A stretch of DNA of 64,000 nucleotides from Elusimicrobia bacterium GWC2_64_44 (GCA_001799845.1 MGUG01000041.1:62001-126000); one strand, 5' to 3'. Counted from the stretch's first letter, positions 7,967 to 16,474 are shown. The notes: generated by a model from the sequence alone, not told the origin. Numbers and translations: made by a program.

Positions 7967-10215
7967 AACCAGAGCGGCGAGTACGCCATGAACCGCGCCA
8001 GCGGGAATTCGGTATAGGGCTTGTCGTCGGTGACCGGCGGGTAGGCCGCGGACCGGGCGTCCACCTCGGCGGCGTTCATCACGTGGGTCTTTATGATGTA
8101 CTCCGGCGTGACGAAGGGCAGCTCGTAGTTCACGTTCCCCCTCTTTATCCGCTGCGCCAGCACCTGCGGGCGCCGCTCCAGCGGCTGGTTGGAGGCCAGC
8201 GCCAGGTAGCCGGGGCGCCCCGGGAAACTCCACACGTTCACCTGCGGGAACACGTCCTTGAGCGAGCGCAGTATCATGTAATAGTCGCTCTCGAAGCAGG
8301 GCAGGGGTATCCACAGGCTCAGCACGCCGGTTTCGGTCAGGCGCGAGCTGGCCACTTTGAAAAAGTCGCGGCTGTAGACGTTGACGGCGCCGGAGCTGTA
8401 GATGGGCGGCGTGACGTCCACTATGATCGCGTCGTAGGCCGCGCGCGAGCGCAGCAGCTCGTTGCGCCCGTCGTTGACGCGGATCTCGAAGCGCCCGGCG
8501 GCCTCGGACTTCTCCCAGTTGCCGGCGAACAGCGGCGCGGCTTCGCGCACGGACGAGAGCAGCTCGGCCACGGTCACTTTTACGCCGTGCAGCACGCCGG
8601 AGCGCAGCGTGTTGGCTGCTCCCAGCCCGATGATGAACATGCTCTTCGGGTTTTCCTGGAAGATCAGCGGGAAATGGGACATCAGCTTGCCGGCGTCGCC
8701 GTTGCCCGAGACCGCGACCCCGTTGATATACAGCGATTTGGACCGCTCCCCGTCCCGGAACAGCACGTCGACGGCCCCGGCCCGGTCCTCGGCGTGAAAG
8801 GCGATGAAGCCCGGCGCGTTGCGCGCGAAGCGCCGCGCGATGGTGCTGAAGACCGGGTCGGGTATGATGAAGGCCGCTCCGGCCGCGAGTACCGCCGCGC
8901 CCAGCCAGGGCGTGAAGCGTTTTTTCTCCTCGGCTCCTGCCAGGGCCGCCAGGGCGGTGCCGGTCAGCGCGGCCAGTATGGCCGTCAGGATGAAGCTGAA
9001 CTTGGTGCCCAGCTGCGGCACCAGGATGAAGCCTGTCACCAGCGAGCCGGCGATGGTGCCCAGGGTGTTGGCGCTGTAGAGCGGGCCCACGGCGCCCACG
9101 CGGCCGGCCGCGCGTATGCCGGCCTGGGCCGCCACCGGGAAGAAGAACCCCATCAGGAAAGTGACCGGGGTGATTATCAGCAGCGACCAGCCGAAGAGGT
9201 TGAACACGTCGGAGGCCTGCGTCAGCGGCGAGTACATGTATTTCGGGTGCACGGCCGCGGCGCCCGCGAAGTAGAAGGCCGCCAGGCCCGCCAGGGCCAG
9301 CGCGGCTATGGCCGCCTGCGTGCGGGCCAGGATAGGCAGCGGGTCGGCGGTGGAATCCGCCTGTTCCCCGGCGTAGAGGCTGCCCAGCGCTATGCCCAGC
9401 AGGTAGGCCGAGAGCATGGCCGAGAAAGCGTAGACGGAGCTGCCTATGGTCAGCACCAGCAGGCGGGCCCAGAGCACCTCGAAGGCCAGCGCCGTAAAGC
9501 CCGAGGCCGCCATGACCAGCAGCAGGCGGCGGTAGCCGCGGGTGCCTTCCTCGGTCTGCCTGGCGGGGGCGTTGGGCTCCCGGTCGGGCGGGCCGTAGGC
9601 GGCTATGCGCAGGGCTATGGCCAAATTCAAAGCCGCGGCCAGCGCGGCCGCGCCCTTTTCCCCGGCATGACCTATCAGCAGGTAGCCGGCCGCCAGTACG
9701 CCCAAGGCCGCCCCCAGCGTGTTGAGGGCGTAGAGGCGGGAGATCTTGCCGCCGGAGTCCCCCGTGCCCGCCGCCAGGCCGCTGGCCAGCAGCGGCAGGG
9801 TGGCGCCCATCAGCGCGGTCGGCACCAGCAGCACTGCCGCCGACACCAGCACGCGGATGACCGCCGTTAGGGCGGCGGCGCCGGCCGTCCCCCCCTCCGG
9901 CAGCAGCGGGGCCAGCAGGCCGGGCAGGCCCGCCATCAGCGCGGTGGCGCCCAGCGCGAAAACGGCCACCAGCAATTCCAGCCAGGCGTAGAGCCGCAGC
10001 GGGTTCTTCAGCCCGTCGGCTTTTCTGCCGGCGATGACCGCGCCCAGCGCCAGGCCGCCCATGAAGACGGCCAGCACCGTGCTGGTGGCCTCCAGCGTGC
10101 CGCCGAAGACGCGGATGAGCATGCGGAACCAGACCGTTTCGTAGATGAGGCCGCTGACGCCTGAAATGAAGAACAATAGAGGTATGCCGGGCTTGGATCT
10201 GAGTAAATTTTTCAT
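7963..10215 (-). CDS. Membrane-fused spermidine-synthase-like protein
   Basis: The 750-residue protein joins a multi-helix membrane region (about residues 10-440, starting with FISGVSGLIYETVWFRMLI) to a C-terminal Rossmann domain resembling spermidine synthase. FIIGLGAANTLRSG is the S-adenosylmethionine-type glycine loop and YDAIIVDVTPP the acidic motif. The family is annotated as fused MFS/spermidine synthase; whether members make polyamines is unproven and several conserved decarboxy-SAM residues look changed here. TAGAAT (10226-10231) lies 10 nt before its ATG, so its mRNA may be nearly leaderless. It is divergent from the SPFH gene. Confidence 0.83.
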   Translation of the reverse strand: MKNLLRSKPGIPLLFFISGVSGLIYETVWFRMLIRVFGGTLEATSTVLAVFMGGLALGAVIAGRKADGLKNPLRLYAWLELLVAVFALGATALMAGLPGLLAPLLPEGGTAGAAALTAVIRVLVSAAVLLVPTALMGATLPLLASGLAAGTGDSGGKISRLYALNTLGAALGVLAAGYLLIGHAGEKGAAALAAALNLAIALRIAAYGPPDREPNAPARQTEEGTRGYRRLLLVMAASGFTALAFEVLWARLLVLTIGSSVYAFSAMLSAYLLGIALGSLYAGEQADSTADPLPILARTQAAIAALALAGLAAFYFAGAAAVHPKYMYSPLTQASDVFNLFGWSLLIITPVTFLMGFFFPVAAQAGIRAAGRVGAVGPLYSANTLGTIAGSLVTGFILVPQLGTKFSFILTAILAALTGTALAALAGAEEKKRFTPWLGAAVLAAGAAFIIPDPVFSTIARRFARNAPGFIAFHAEDRAGAVDVLFRDGERSKSLYINGVAVSGNGDAGKLMSHFPLIFQENPKSMFIIGLGAANTLRSGVLHGVKVTVAELLSSVREAAPLFAGNWEKSEAAGRFEIRVNDGRNELLRSRAAYDAIIVDVTPPIYSSGAVNVYSRDFFKVASSRLTETGVLSLWIPLPCFESDYYMILRSLKDVFPQVNVWSFPGRPGYLALASNQPLERRPQVLAQRIKRGNVNYELPFVTPEYIIKTHVMNAAEVDARSAAYPPVTDDKPYTEFPLARFMAYSPLWF

Positions 10216-10250
10216 CGTGAGGTATATTCTATAAATTAAAAGCCGTTAGT

Positions 10251-10279
10251 TTGCCCCCCCGCCGCTTTATAGATATAAT
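10251..10279 (+). promoter_or_regulatory. Promoter of the SPFH gene, probably leaderless
   Basis: TTGCCC (10251-10256), a 17-bp spacer and a perfect TATAAT (10274-10279) end only 6 nt before ATG 10286, so transcription should begin at or next to the start codon. Confidence 0.6.
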
Positions 10280-10285
10280 CTTGCC

Positions 10286-11158
10286 ATGAACAATTCCTTT
10301 TTCGAGGACCTGAAAAGCGTCCTGGACGAGATGGGCAAGCAAGGTCAGGGAGGCAAGATGGAAAAAGATTACCTTGGTAAACTGCTGGTGCCGGTCATAG
10401 CGGTGGTGGTTGCGGTCATAGCGTTCTCATCGTTCTTTATAATAGCGCCGGGCGAGGTGGCCATCAAGACGCGGGTAGGCTCCATCGTGGACTCCTACAG
10501 CGAGGGCATGCATTTCAAGCTGCCGCTCGTCGAGAGCATCATCAAGTTCTCCATCCAGATCCAGCGCGCGGACATCAAGACGCAGGCCTTCTCCAAGGAC
10601 CTGCAGACCATGAACGCGCACCTCGTGGTAAATCATCGCATCCAGAAGGAGACCGCGGTCAGCATCTACCGCAACCTCGGGCCCGCCTATGTCACCAATA
10701 TCGTCGACCCGGCGGTACAGGAGGTCTTCAAGGCCATTTCCGCCCGGTATTCGGCCGAGCTGATCATTTCCGAGCGCAACAAGCTGGTCGAGGAGCTTAA
10801 CGCGGAGGTCAAGGAGCGCCTCAACAAGAAAGAGATCATCGTCACCGACATTTCCGTGACCGACCTGGACTTCACCGAGCAGTTCCTGAAGGCCGTGGAG
10901 GACAAGCAGGTGGCCGAGCAGCAGGCCAAGATGTCCGAAAAGCTCGTCGAGAAGGCCAAGCGCGACGCGGAATCGCAGATCGCCAAGTCCAAGGGCGAGG
11001 CCGAGGCCCTGCGCATGCAGCGTGAGCAGGTCACCCCCGCGCTCATCGAGCTGCGCAAGGTGGACGCCCAGCTGAAGGCCATCGAGAAATGGAACGGCGT
11101 GCTGCCCGGTTACGTCGGAGGCGGCGTGCCCTTTGTGTCCATAGACAAGAACCGCTGA
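10286..11158 (+). CDS. SPFH/band-7 (prohibitin-type) membrane protein
   Basis: The 290-residue protein has a basic/polar N-terminus of about 28 residues, one membrane span (LLVPVIAVVVAVIAFSSFFII, about 31-52), an SPFH domain (about 55-190) beginning APGEVAIKTRVG, and a long charged coiled coil (about 195-250). Prohibitin-like proteins form ring scaffolds in the inner membrane that control FtsH-type proteases or membrane microdomains. No protease gene is adjacent. A terminator follows at 11178-11220, so it is monocistronic. Confidence 0.86.
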   Translation: MNNSFFEDLKSVLDEMGKQGQGGKMEKDYLGKLLVPVIAVVVAVIAFSSFFIIAPGEVAIKTRVGSIVDSYSEGMHFKLPLVESIIKFSIQIQRADIKTQAFSKDLQTMNAHLVVNHRIQKETAVSIYRNLGPAYVTNIVDPAVQEVFKAISARYSAELIISERNKLVEELNAEVKERLNKKEIIVTDISVTDLDFTEQFLKAVEDKQVAEQQAKMSEKLVEKAKRDAESQIAKSKGEAEALRMQREQVTPALIELRKVDAQLKAIEKWNGVLPGYVGGGVPFVSIDKNR

Positions 11159-11177
11159 CCTGTCCAAGGTCAAAGCG

Positions 11178-11220
11178 CCGCACCTGGATTTTTTATAGAA
11201 TTCAGGTGCGGTTTATTTTT
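11178..11220 (+). terminator. Terminator after the SPFH gene
   Basis: CCGCACCTG (11178-11186) pairs perfectly with CAGGTGCGG (11203-11211), followed by TTTATTTTT. The 16-nt loop contains TATAGAAT (11194-11201), a -10-like box that could serve the next gene. Confidence 0.7.
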
Positions 11221-11229
11221 GGAGGGATA

Positions 11230-11505
11230 ATGAAAAAACTTTTTACGGCTGTTCTCCTGATGTTCCTGGCCCTGGCTTACGGCGCCATGACCGGCGCTGA
11301 CCTGCTCTGCTCTAACGCTTACGCGGCTTCGTCCAAGCCTAAACCCAAGCCTGCCCCCGGTCCCGACAGCACCGATGACGGCGACGGCGGCGGTTCCGGC
11401 AATGATGACGGTCCCGACAGCACCGACGATGGCGGCGGCTGCGGGGGCGGCGGTTCCGGCGGCGGCTCCGATCCGGATGGTTCGGGTGGCGGCACTGATT
11501 TTTAA
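11230..11505 (+). CDS. Small secreted Gly/Asp-rich protein
   Basis: A GGAGGGATA ribosome site precedes ATG 11230. The 91-residue product has a signal peptide (about 1-33, ending NAYAAS), a Lys-Pro linker, and a low-complexity tail of Gly, Ser and Asp with two copies of PDSTDDG and one Cys in GGGCGGGG. Mature chain would be about 58 residues and disordered or calcium-binding. No homologous family is recognised. Terminators flank it on both sides, so it is expressed alone. Confidence 0.62.
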   Translation: MKKLFTAVLLMFLALAYGAMTGADLLCSNAYAASSKPKPKPAPGPDSTDDGDGGGSGNDDGPDSTDDGGGCGGGGSGGGSDPDGSGGGTDF

Positions 11506-11522
11506 CTCCTACATCCGAAATG

Positions 11523-11553
11523 AAAGGGCCCGGTTAGCCGGGCCTTTTCTTTT
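11523..11553 (+). terminator. Intrinsic terminator
   Basis: GGCCCGG (11527-11533) and CCGGGCC (11538-11544) form a stem with a TTAG loop, extended by A-T pairs and followed by TTTTCTTTT. Confidence 0.78.
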
Positions 11554-11584
11554 GCCGGGCCTGCGCGTCTGCTTATGGTCGGTA

Positions 11585-11613
11585 TTGACATATTCAATAT
11601 ATGCTGGTATACT
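11585..11613 (+). promoter_or_regulatory. Sigma-70-type promoter of the DUF2089 operon
   Basis: TTGACA (11585-11590), exactly 17 bp, and TATACT (11608-11613). The leader to ATG 11665 is about 45 nt, AT-rich, and shows no clear Shine-Dalgarno sequence. Confidence 0.8.
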
Positions 11614-11664
11614 TCATCTAAGTAGATAATAAGTATTAATAAAATCAATACAAACATTAACAAT

Positions 11665-12033
11665 ATGAATATTCCTAATAAATGTCCTTCTTGCTCCGGT
11701 AAGGTGGTTGTGACCGAACTTTCCTGCACTGACTGCAAAACTTCCGTGAAGGGAAGTTTTGAGTTGCCCGTCTTCGCGGTGCTGTCCCCGGAAGAGGAAG
11801 GTTTCCTGCGCGTATTCCTGGCGGCGCGGGGCAGCATAAAGGAAGTCGAGAGGCAGCTGAATATCTCGTATCCTACGGTCAGGGGGCGGCTGGAGTCCTT
11901 GTTGAACAAGCTGGGGCTGGGCAGCCTGCAGGCGGAGGCCAAGCGCCGCCGCCTTGAGATAGTGAGCCGCCTGGAGCGGGGGGAGATAAGCGCCCAGGAA
12001 GCGGTGGCTATGCTGAAGGAACTGGAGGGGTAG
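11665..12033 (+). CDS. DUF2089 family protein (zinc ribbon plus HTH)
   Basis: The 122-residue protein has an N-terminal zinc ribbon with Cys7, Cys10, Cys21 and Cys24, then a hydrophobic core LPVFAVLSPEEEGFLRVFL and a helix-turn-helix centred on QLNISYPTVRGRLESLL (about 64-80). DUF2089 proteins are presumed cytosolic transcription regulators. The C-terminal RGEISAQEAVAML resembles the short helical SHOCT-type motif that also opens the next protein, suggesting the two interact. The two genes are 8 bp apart. Confidence 0.85.
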   Translation: MNIPNKCPSCSGKVVVTELSCTDCKTSVKGSFELPVFAVLSPEEEGFLRVFLAARGSIKEVERQLNISYPTVRGRLESLLNKLGLGSLQAEAKRRRLEIVSRLERGEISAQEAVAMLKELEG

Positions 12034-12041
12034 GAGGCTTT

Positions 12042-12407
12042 ATGAACGAGGAGAAACTGCGCATACTTAAATTGCTGGAACTGAAGAAGATCACCTCCGC
12101 CGAGGCAATGGAGCTCCTTGAGGTCCTGGGCAAGGGTCCCCGGGCCCCCGGCGAGGTAAAGGGCCGGGTGCTCCGCATTCGCGTCTACGAGGAGGGCACT
12201 GAAGAGCCGAAGGTTAATATACATATCCCGCTCTCCTGGGCCAAATTCATGGCGCCCTTTATAGAGGGGAAGATAAAGGCTAAGCTGGCGGACAAGGGTT
12301 ACTCTGTAGACATGGGGAAGATACAGGAAGCCATTGAGGCACATGAACCCATGCGCATAGTGGACGTTAAGGACGGGGGGGACAGGGTGGAGATATATAT
12401 TGAATAG
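12042..12407 (+). CDS. SHOCT-like/YvlB-type small protein
   Basis: The 121-residue product starts with a helical motif, LRILKLLELKKITSAEAMELLE, of the SHOCT-like type found at the N-terminus of YvlB/DUF4097 proteins, followed by a beta-rich half including VLRIRVYEEG and VNIHIPLSWAKF. No enzyme motif is visible. DUF2089 and SHOCT-like genes often occur as a pair; a regulator with its effector or anti-regulator is likely but unproven. The gene ends just before the parS region. Confidence 0.72.
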   Translation: MNEEKLRILKLLELKKITSAEAMELLEVLGKGPRAPGEVKGRVLRIRVYEEGTEEPKVNIHIPLSWAKFMAPFIEGKIKAKLADKGYSVDMGKIQEAIEAHEPMRIVDVKDGGDRVEIYIE

Positions 12408-12415
12408 GCACCCGT

Positions 12416-12431
12416 AGTTTCACGTGAAAAC
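12416..12431. other. parS: parS-type site 1
   Basis: The 12-bp palindromic core TTTCACGTGAAA of the ParB binding site is present at 12418-12429; the outer bases deviate from the full consensus. Confidence 0.75.
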
Positions 12432-12500
12432 AGCGCTGTCTGAAAATACCATGAAGCGCTTGCTGCCCTCAAAACTCAGGTTTTGGGGGCAGTTCCTTTG

Positions 12501-12516
12501 TGTTTCACGTGAAACA
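12501..12516. other. parS: parS site 2 (perfect consensus)
   Basis: TGTTTCACGTGAAACA matches the classic 16-bp parS palindrome at every base. It lies 144 bp before parA and is the best nucleation site for ParB in the window. Confidence 0.92.
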
Positions 12517-12538
12517 TCAGCGTATCTGCCGTTGGCAT

Positions 12539-12567
12539 TTGACAATACCGGCTCAAAACAATAGAAT
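12539..12567 (+). promoter_or_regulatory. Promoter of parA
   Basis: TTGACA (12539-12544), 17 bp, TAGAAT (12562-12567). It lies between parS sites 2 and 3, so ParB bound there could repress its own operon. The parA ribosome site AAAGGGGAG follows the leader. Confidence 0.75.
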
Positions 12568-12598
12568 AGATGTATCCCTTTAGTTGCCGGGTGTTGTT

Positions 12599-12614
12599 GT
12601 TTTCACGTGAAACT
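12599..12614. other. parS: parS-type site 3
   Basis: The core TTTCACGTGAAA occurs at 12601-12612, within the expected parA 5' leader. Confidence 0.8.
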
Positions 12615-12644
12615 TGACCTAACAGTTTAGAAAGGGGAGTTAAT

Positions 12645-13484
12645 ATGGCTGAAATCGTTGCGATAGCTAACCAGAAGGGCGGGGTTGGTAAAACCACTAC
12701 GTCTATTAACCTGGCCGTGGCCTTGGCCGCCTTCGACTATGAGACTTTGCTGATAGACTTCGATCCCCAGAGCAACTCTACCTCAGGCCTGGGCGTGGAT
12801 ATCACCAAGAACAACAAGAACATTTACGACGTGCTCTGTGGCCGCGCCCCCGTGGAATCGGCCATACATCAGACTTCGGTGGACTGGCTGGATATAATCC
12901 CTACCAGCCACAACCTGGCGGGCGCAGAGATAGAATTGGTTAGCGAGTTTTCACGTGAAACGGTCCTTAAGCGCTCTCTGGACAAGATTGGGGGGATGTA
13001 CAAGTTCATTATAATAGACTGCCCTCCCTCTCTGGGGCTGCTTACTGTCAACGCCCTCAACGCCTCCAACTCCGTTCTTACGCCGGTGCAGTGCGAATAT
13101 TATGCCATGGAAGGCCTGGCTTACTTCATGAACACTGTGGAGAAGATCAAGCAGGCCCTTAACCCCGGCCTGAATATCGACGGCGGCGTGGTGACCATGT
13201 TCGATTCCCGCATTAACCTGGCTAACCAGGTGAAAGAAGAGATAAGCCGCTACTACGGGGACCGCCTTTATAAGACCGTTATCCCCCGCAATGTGCGCCT
13301 GGCGGAAGCCCCCAGCTACGGGCAGCCTATTTTTGTCTATGACCCCAGCTCACGGGGGGCACTGGCTTACAAGGAACTGGCGCTGGAGTTCCTGTCCCGC
13401 AGGGGCGTGGACGTTTCCAGCCATCGCAAATCTGACCTCTACGTGACCGAGGAAGCGGAACTTGAGTACGACCTTGGCGGCTGA
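12645..13484 (+). CDS. parA: Chromosome-partition ATPase ParA/Soj
   Basis: This 279-residue deviant Walker ATPase dimerises on DNA with ATP and moves ParB-parS complexes. KGGVGKTT at residues 11-18 is the Walker A box with the signature lysine, IDFDPQSNST the A' box, and FIIIDCPPSLG the Walker B. It is a typical chromosomal Soj length, without the N-terminal HTH of plasmid type Ia ParA. A parS-type site lies inside the gene (12947-12962), encoding part of the EFSRETV segment. It is 45 bp upstream of parB. Confidence 0.95.
   Translation: MAEIVAIANQKGGVGKTTTSINLAVALAAFDYETLLIDFDPQSNSTSGLGVDITKNNKNIYDVLCGRAPVESAIHQTSVDWLDIIPTSHNLAGAEIELVSEFSRETVLKRSLDKIGGMYKFIIIDCPPSLGLLTVNALNASNSVLTPVQCEYYAMEGLAYFMNTVEKIKQALNPGLNIDGGVVTMFDSRINLANQVKEEISRYYGDRLYKTVIPRNVRLAEAPSYGQPIFVYDPSSRGALAYKELALEFLSRRGVDVSSHRKSDLYVTEEAELEYDLGG
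12947..12962. other. parS: parS-type site 4, inside parA
   Basis: The core TTTCACGTGAAA occurs at 12949-12960 within the parA coding sequence. A parS site inside parA/soj is also known from other chromosomes. Confidence 0.8.
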
Positions 13485-13529
13485 GCCGGCTGTTGACGTT
13501 GCGGCGCTATATATAAGGAAGGAGAACAT

Positions 13530-14399
13530 ATGAGAAAGGCAATGGGCAGGGGCATAGACGCCCTGATCACGAAGGTGCAGAACAACGATATCACCGGGGA
13601 CCTGGTACAGCGCATCCCCGTGGGCAAGGTAGAGGCCAACCCTTTTCAGCCCCGGCGCAATTTCGACGAGACCAAGCTGGCCGAACTGGCCGAATCCATT
13701 AAAGAGGGGGGGCTGCTGCAGCCCATCTCCGTCTGGAAGAATAACGGCGACGGCGGTTACGTGCTCATAGCCGGCGAGCGGCGCCTGCGCGCCAGCAAAC
13801 TGGCCGGCCTGGCCGAGATAGACGCCATCGTCCGCAAGGACTTGAGCGACGAGCAGAAGCTGGGGCTCTCCCTGGTGGAGAACGTGCAGCGCGAAGACCT
13901 GAACGCGGTGGATACCGCGCTGGCCTACAAGCAGCTGATAGACGCTTTCGGGGCTTCCCAGGCCGACATCGCCAGGAAGGTGGGTAAGTCCCGCGCCGCC
14001 GTGTCCAATACCCTGCGCCTGCTCGAGCTCGACGCCGAGATCCGGCAGGGCATACAGTCCGGGGCCATCAGCGAAGGCCACGCCCGCGCGTTGATCTCCA
14101 TTCCGGACTCTGCCAAGCGCCGCGAGTTCTACCAGCGCATCGTGGTGGAGAAGCTCTCCGTGCGCGACGTGGAGGGCTTCGCCCAGGGCTTCCACGCCGA
14201 TAAACCGCGGGCCCAGAAAGCGCCGCGCGCCGGCTCGCGCCGCACGCCGGAGGTAGTGGAACTGGAAACCTCGCTGCAGCGGTCGCTGGGTACCAAGGTG
14301 GAGCTCAGCCCCGGCCCCGGGCCGGAGAATGGTAAAATAGTCATACATTATTTCTCGCTGGACGATCTCGACAGGGTGACACGAATTCTTAAGAAGTAA
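13530..14399 (+). CDS. parB: Chromosome-partition protein ParB/Spo0J
   Basis: The 289-residue protein has the N-terminal ParA-contact segment (MRKAMGRGIDALI), the CTP-binding ParB/Srx domain (about 30-115) including NPFQPRR and GERRLRAS, an HTH around SQADIARKVGKSRAAVSNTLR (about 147-167), and a C-terminal dimerisation domain. ParB clamps load at parS using CTP and spread along DNA. AAGGAAGGAG precedes its ATG. gidA, gidB, dnaA and dnaN are not in the window, so the usual origin neighbours are not confirmed. Confidence 0.95.
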   Translation: MRKAMGRGIDALITKVQNNDITGDLVQRIPVGKVEANPFQPRRNFDETKLAELAESIKEGGLLQPISVWKNNGDGGYVLIAGERRLRASKLAGLAEIDAIVRKDLSDEQKLGLSLVENVQREDLNAVDTALAYKQLIDAFGASQADIARKVGKSRAAVSNTLRLLELDAEIRQGIQSGAISEGHARALISIPDSAKRREFYQRIVVEKLSVRDVEGFAQGFHADKPRAQKAPRAGSRRTPEVVELETSLQRSLGTKVELSPGPGPENGKIVIHYFSLDDLDRVTRILKK

Positions 14400-14403
14400 C
14401 ACG

Positions 14404-15459
14404 ATGGGCAACATGCGCTACCTTCTCGCGGCGGCCCTGCTGGCCGCCACCGCGGCGGCCGGGGCCCAGGCACCCGACGACGGTAAGCCGGCCTTCTCGG
14501 CCCGCTCCGCGCCGGTGCCGGCGTACTTCGCCCCGGAGCGGAACCTTAACCGGTATTACCTCTACGCCGACGGTGGGTTTCACGCCGACTGGTACGTGGG
14601 CTACAACAACTGCTGGGTGATAAAGCTGCCGCCGGTCCCCACCGGCGGCTACGCCAAGGCCTTTATCGGCGCCAAGCTGGGCCGGGCCAAGATAAAATCG
14701 TGGCCCAACTCCTGGGACACCGACCCTATCCCGGGCAAGATCTACATGGCGCTCAACCAGGCGCCCACCTTCAACTCCGACCACACCTACTTCCTCGTGG
14801 ACGCGGCCGACCTGCCGCGCGAGCCGCTGCCCAACGATTCGCTCGACGGAGTGGACTCCTCCCGCTGGCTCTGGGCGGAGGTGCCCCTCTCCCGCGTCTC
14901 CGCCGAGAAAGATAATTATCTCGCGCTCTGGGCCTCGTCGCGCTATTTCATCAGCGCCTCCAGCGCGCCCATCCTCGCCGCGGCGATGAGCCAGGGCGGG
15001 GGAGAGGACGTCTGGCTGAACCGCTCCATCAAGGGCAACGCGCCCTCCGGCGAAGGCGTGCTGGAGACCCCGATCTCCGGCATCAAGCCGGCCATGGCCG
15101 TGAAGCTGGTGCCCGTCAACGGGTACAAAGTTCTCATTAAAGGCTTTTCCGCAGAGCTGACCGACGAAGAAATAGGGGTCTCTTTCACCGCCATCGGGGA
15201 GGATATCCGTTCCGCCTGGCTGGAAGTTTCCTACGACAAGTTCGACTGGCAGCGCGTGACGCGCTACTTCTTCCGGGCGCCGTATTTCTGGACCTTCGGG
15301 CGCGCCGCCATCTCCAAGGATATGTTCTACCTGCGCGCCGCCGCCGTGGACAGCCTGGAGAACATCGGCTATTCCATGGAGATCACGGTGCCCCCCGTGG
15401 CCGTAAAACCGGCCGCGCCGCCCGCGGCCGAAGAGAACGAGAACGAAGATGAACAATAA
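14404..15459 (+). CDS. Secreted protein of unknown function behind parB
   Basis: The 351-residue product has a signal peptide (about 1-22, ending GAQA) and a mature domain rich in aromatic strands (YYLYADGGFHADWYVGYNN, near the start). The C-terminus has a Pro/Ala/Glu-rich tail (PAAPPAAEENENEDEQ). Only the possible cysteine in NNCW is notable; no enzyme motif is recognised. It starts 4 bp after parB and its last 11 bp overlap asd, so it is cotranscribed with housekeeping genes despite being exported. Confidence 0.7.
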   Translation: MGNMRYLLAAALLAATAAAGAQAPDDGKPAFSARSAPVPAYFAPERNLNRYYLYADGGFHADWYVGYNNCWVIKLPPVPTGGYAKAFIGAKLGRAKIKSWPNSWDTDPIPGKIYMALNQAPTFNSDHTYFLVDAADLPREPLPNDSLDGVDSSRWLWAEVPLSRVSAEKDNYLALWASSRYFISASSAPILAAAMSQGGGEDVWLNRSIKGNAPSGEGVLETPISGIKPAMAVKLVPVNGYKVLIKGFSAELTDEEIGVSFTAIGEDIRSAWLEVSYDKFDWQRVTRYFFRAPYFWTFGRAAISKDMFYLRAAAVDSLENIGYSMEITVPPVAVKPAAPPAAEENENEDEQ

Positions 15460-16474
15460 AAAATTCAATATCGCGGTGGTCGGCGCCTCCGGCATGGTCG
15501 GCGGCGAACTACTGGGCCTGCTGGAAAGCCGGCGCTTCCCCGTCGGGGAGTTCTATCCTTTCAACTCCGGCCGGAGCGCGGCTAAGGTCTCCTTCAAAGG
15601 GAAGAAATATCCCTGCACCGCCCCGACCTTCGAGGCCCTGAAAAAAGCCGACATCGTGTTCTTCGTCTCCAACGAGGAGGTCTCCGATGAATTCGCCCCG
15701 CGGCTGGCCGCGGCCGGCGTCTGGTGCATAGACGACTCGTCTCAATTCCGCCTCGCGCCCGGAGTGCCGCTGGTGATCCCCGAGGTCAACGGCTCCGAGC
15801 TGAAGCCGTCCAAAAAGCTGGTCGCCGGGCCCAACTGCACCCTGACCGGGGCCGCCGTGGCGCTGGCCGAAGTGCATAAAAAATTCCGCGTGACCGAACT
15901 GCGCCTGGCAACCTACCAGGCCGTATCCGGCGCGGGCAAAGCGGCCATGGGCCAGCTGGTGGAAGAACTGCGCGCCTACCTGAAGACCGGCGCGCCCGAG
16001 CTGCGGCCGCTGGGAAAGTTCCCGCGCCCCATCGCCTTCAACGTTTTCCCGCAGGTCGGCGGCTTCGACGCCGAGGGCAACTCCGGCGAGGAGAACAAGG
16101 TGTCGGCCGAGCTGAAGAAGATCTGGGGCGACAAGCGCATAAAGATCAGCTCCACCGCCGTGCGCGTGCCGGTGCTGCGCGGCCACTCGCTGTGCGCCTG
16201 GTTCAAGACGGCGCGGCCCTGCTCCCCGGCCGAACTGAAAAAGATTTTCCTGCGCACGCCGGGCCTGAAATTCTGCGCCCGGCCGGAAGACTACCCGACG
16301 CCGCTAGAGAACGGCGACCGCACCGACATCGTTTACGCCGGGCGGCTGCGCCGCGCGGCGACCGCGAAGAACGAATACCAGCTTTGGATAGTGTCGGACA
16401 ACCTTTACAAGGGCGCGGCCCTGAATTCGGTGCAGATAGCCGAACGGATAGAAGAGCTGGAGGGGGGGAGATGA
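15449..16474 (+). CDS. asd: Aspartate-semialdehyde dehydrogenase
   Basis: This cytosolic NADPH enzyme reduces aspartyl phosphate to aspartate semialdehyde, the branch point to lysine/diaminopimelate, threonine and methionine. The 341-residue protein shows the nucleotide loop VVGASGMVGGELL near residue 9, the catalytic cysteine Cys130 in GPNCTLTG, and the substrate-binding RVPVLRGHS motif with its histidine. Length is standard. It overlaps the secreted gene upstream by 11 bp and the small lipoprotein downstream by 4 bp (ATGA). Confidence 0.95.
   Translation: MNNKKFNIAVVGASGMVGGELLGLLESRRFPVGEFYPFNSGRSAAKVSFKGKKYPCTAPTFEALKKADIVFFVSNEEVSDEFAPRLAAAGVWCIDDSSQFRLAPGVPLVIPEVNGSELKPSKKLVAGPNCTLTGAAVALAEVHKKFRVTELRLATYQAVSGAGKAAMGQLVEELRAYLKTGAPELRPLGKFPRPIAFNVFPQVGGFDAEGNSGEENKVSAELKKIWGDKRIKISSTAVRVPVLRGHSLCAWFKTARPCSPAELKKIFLRTPGLKFCARPEDYPTPLENGDRTDIVYAGRLRRAATAKNEYQLWIVSDNLYKGAALNSVQIAERIEELEGGR

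Noticed and set aside
8083-9870. 595-codon plus-strand frame opposite the spermidine-synthase-like gene
   Set aside because: Antisense shadow with Gln/Gly/Arg-rich composition and no family pattern.
13493-13514. Promoter before parB (TTGACG and TATATA)
   Set aside because: Spacing is only about 10 bp, too short; parB is probably read from the parA promoter.
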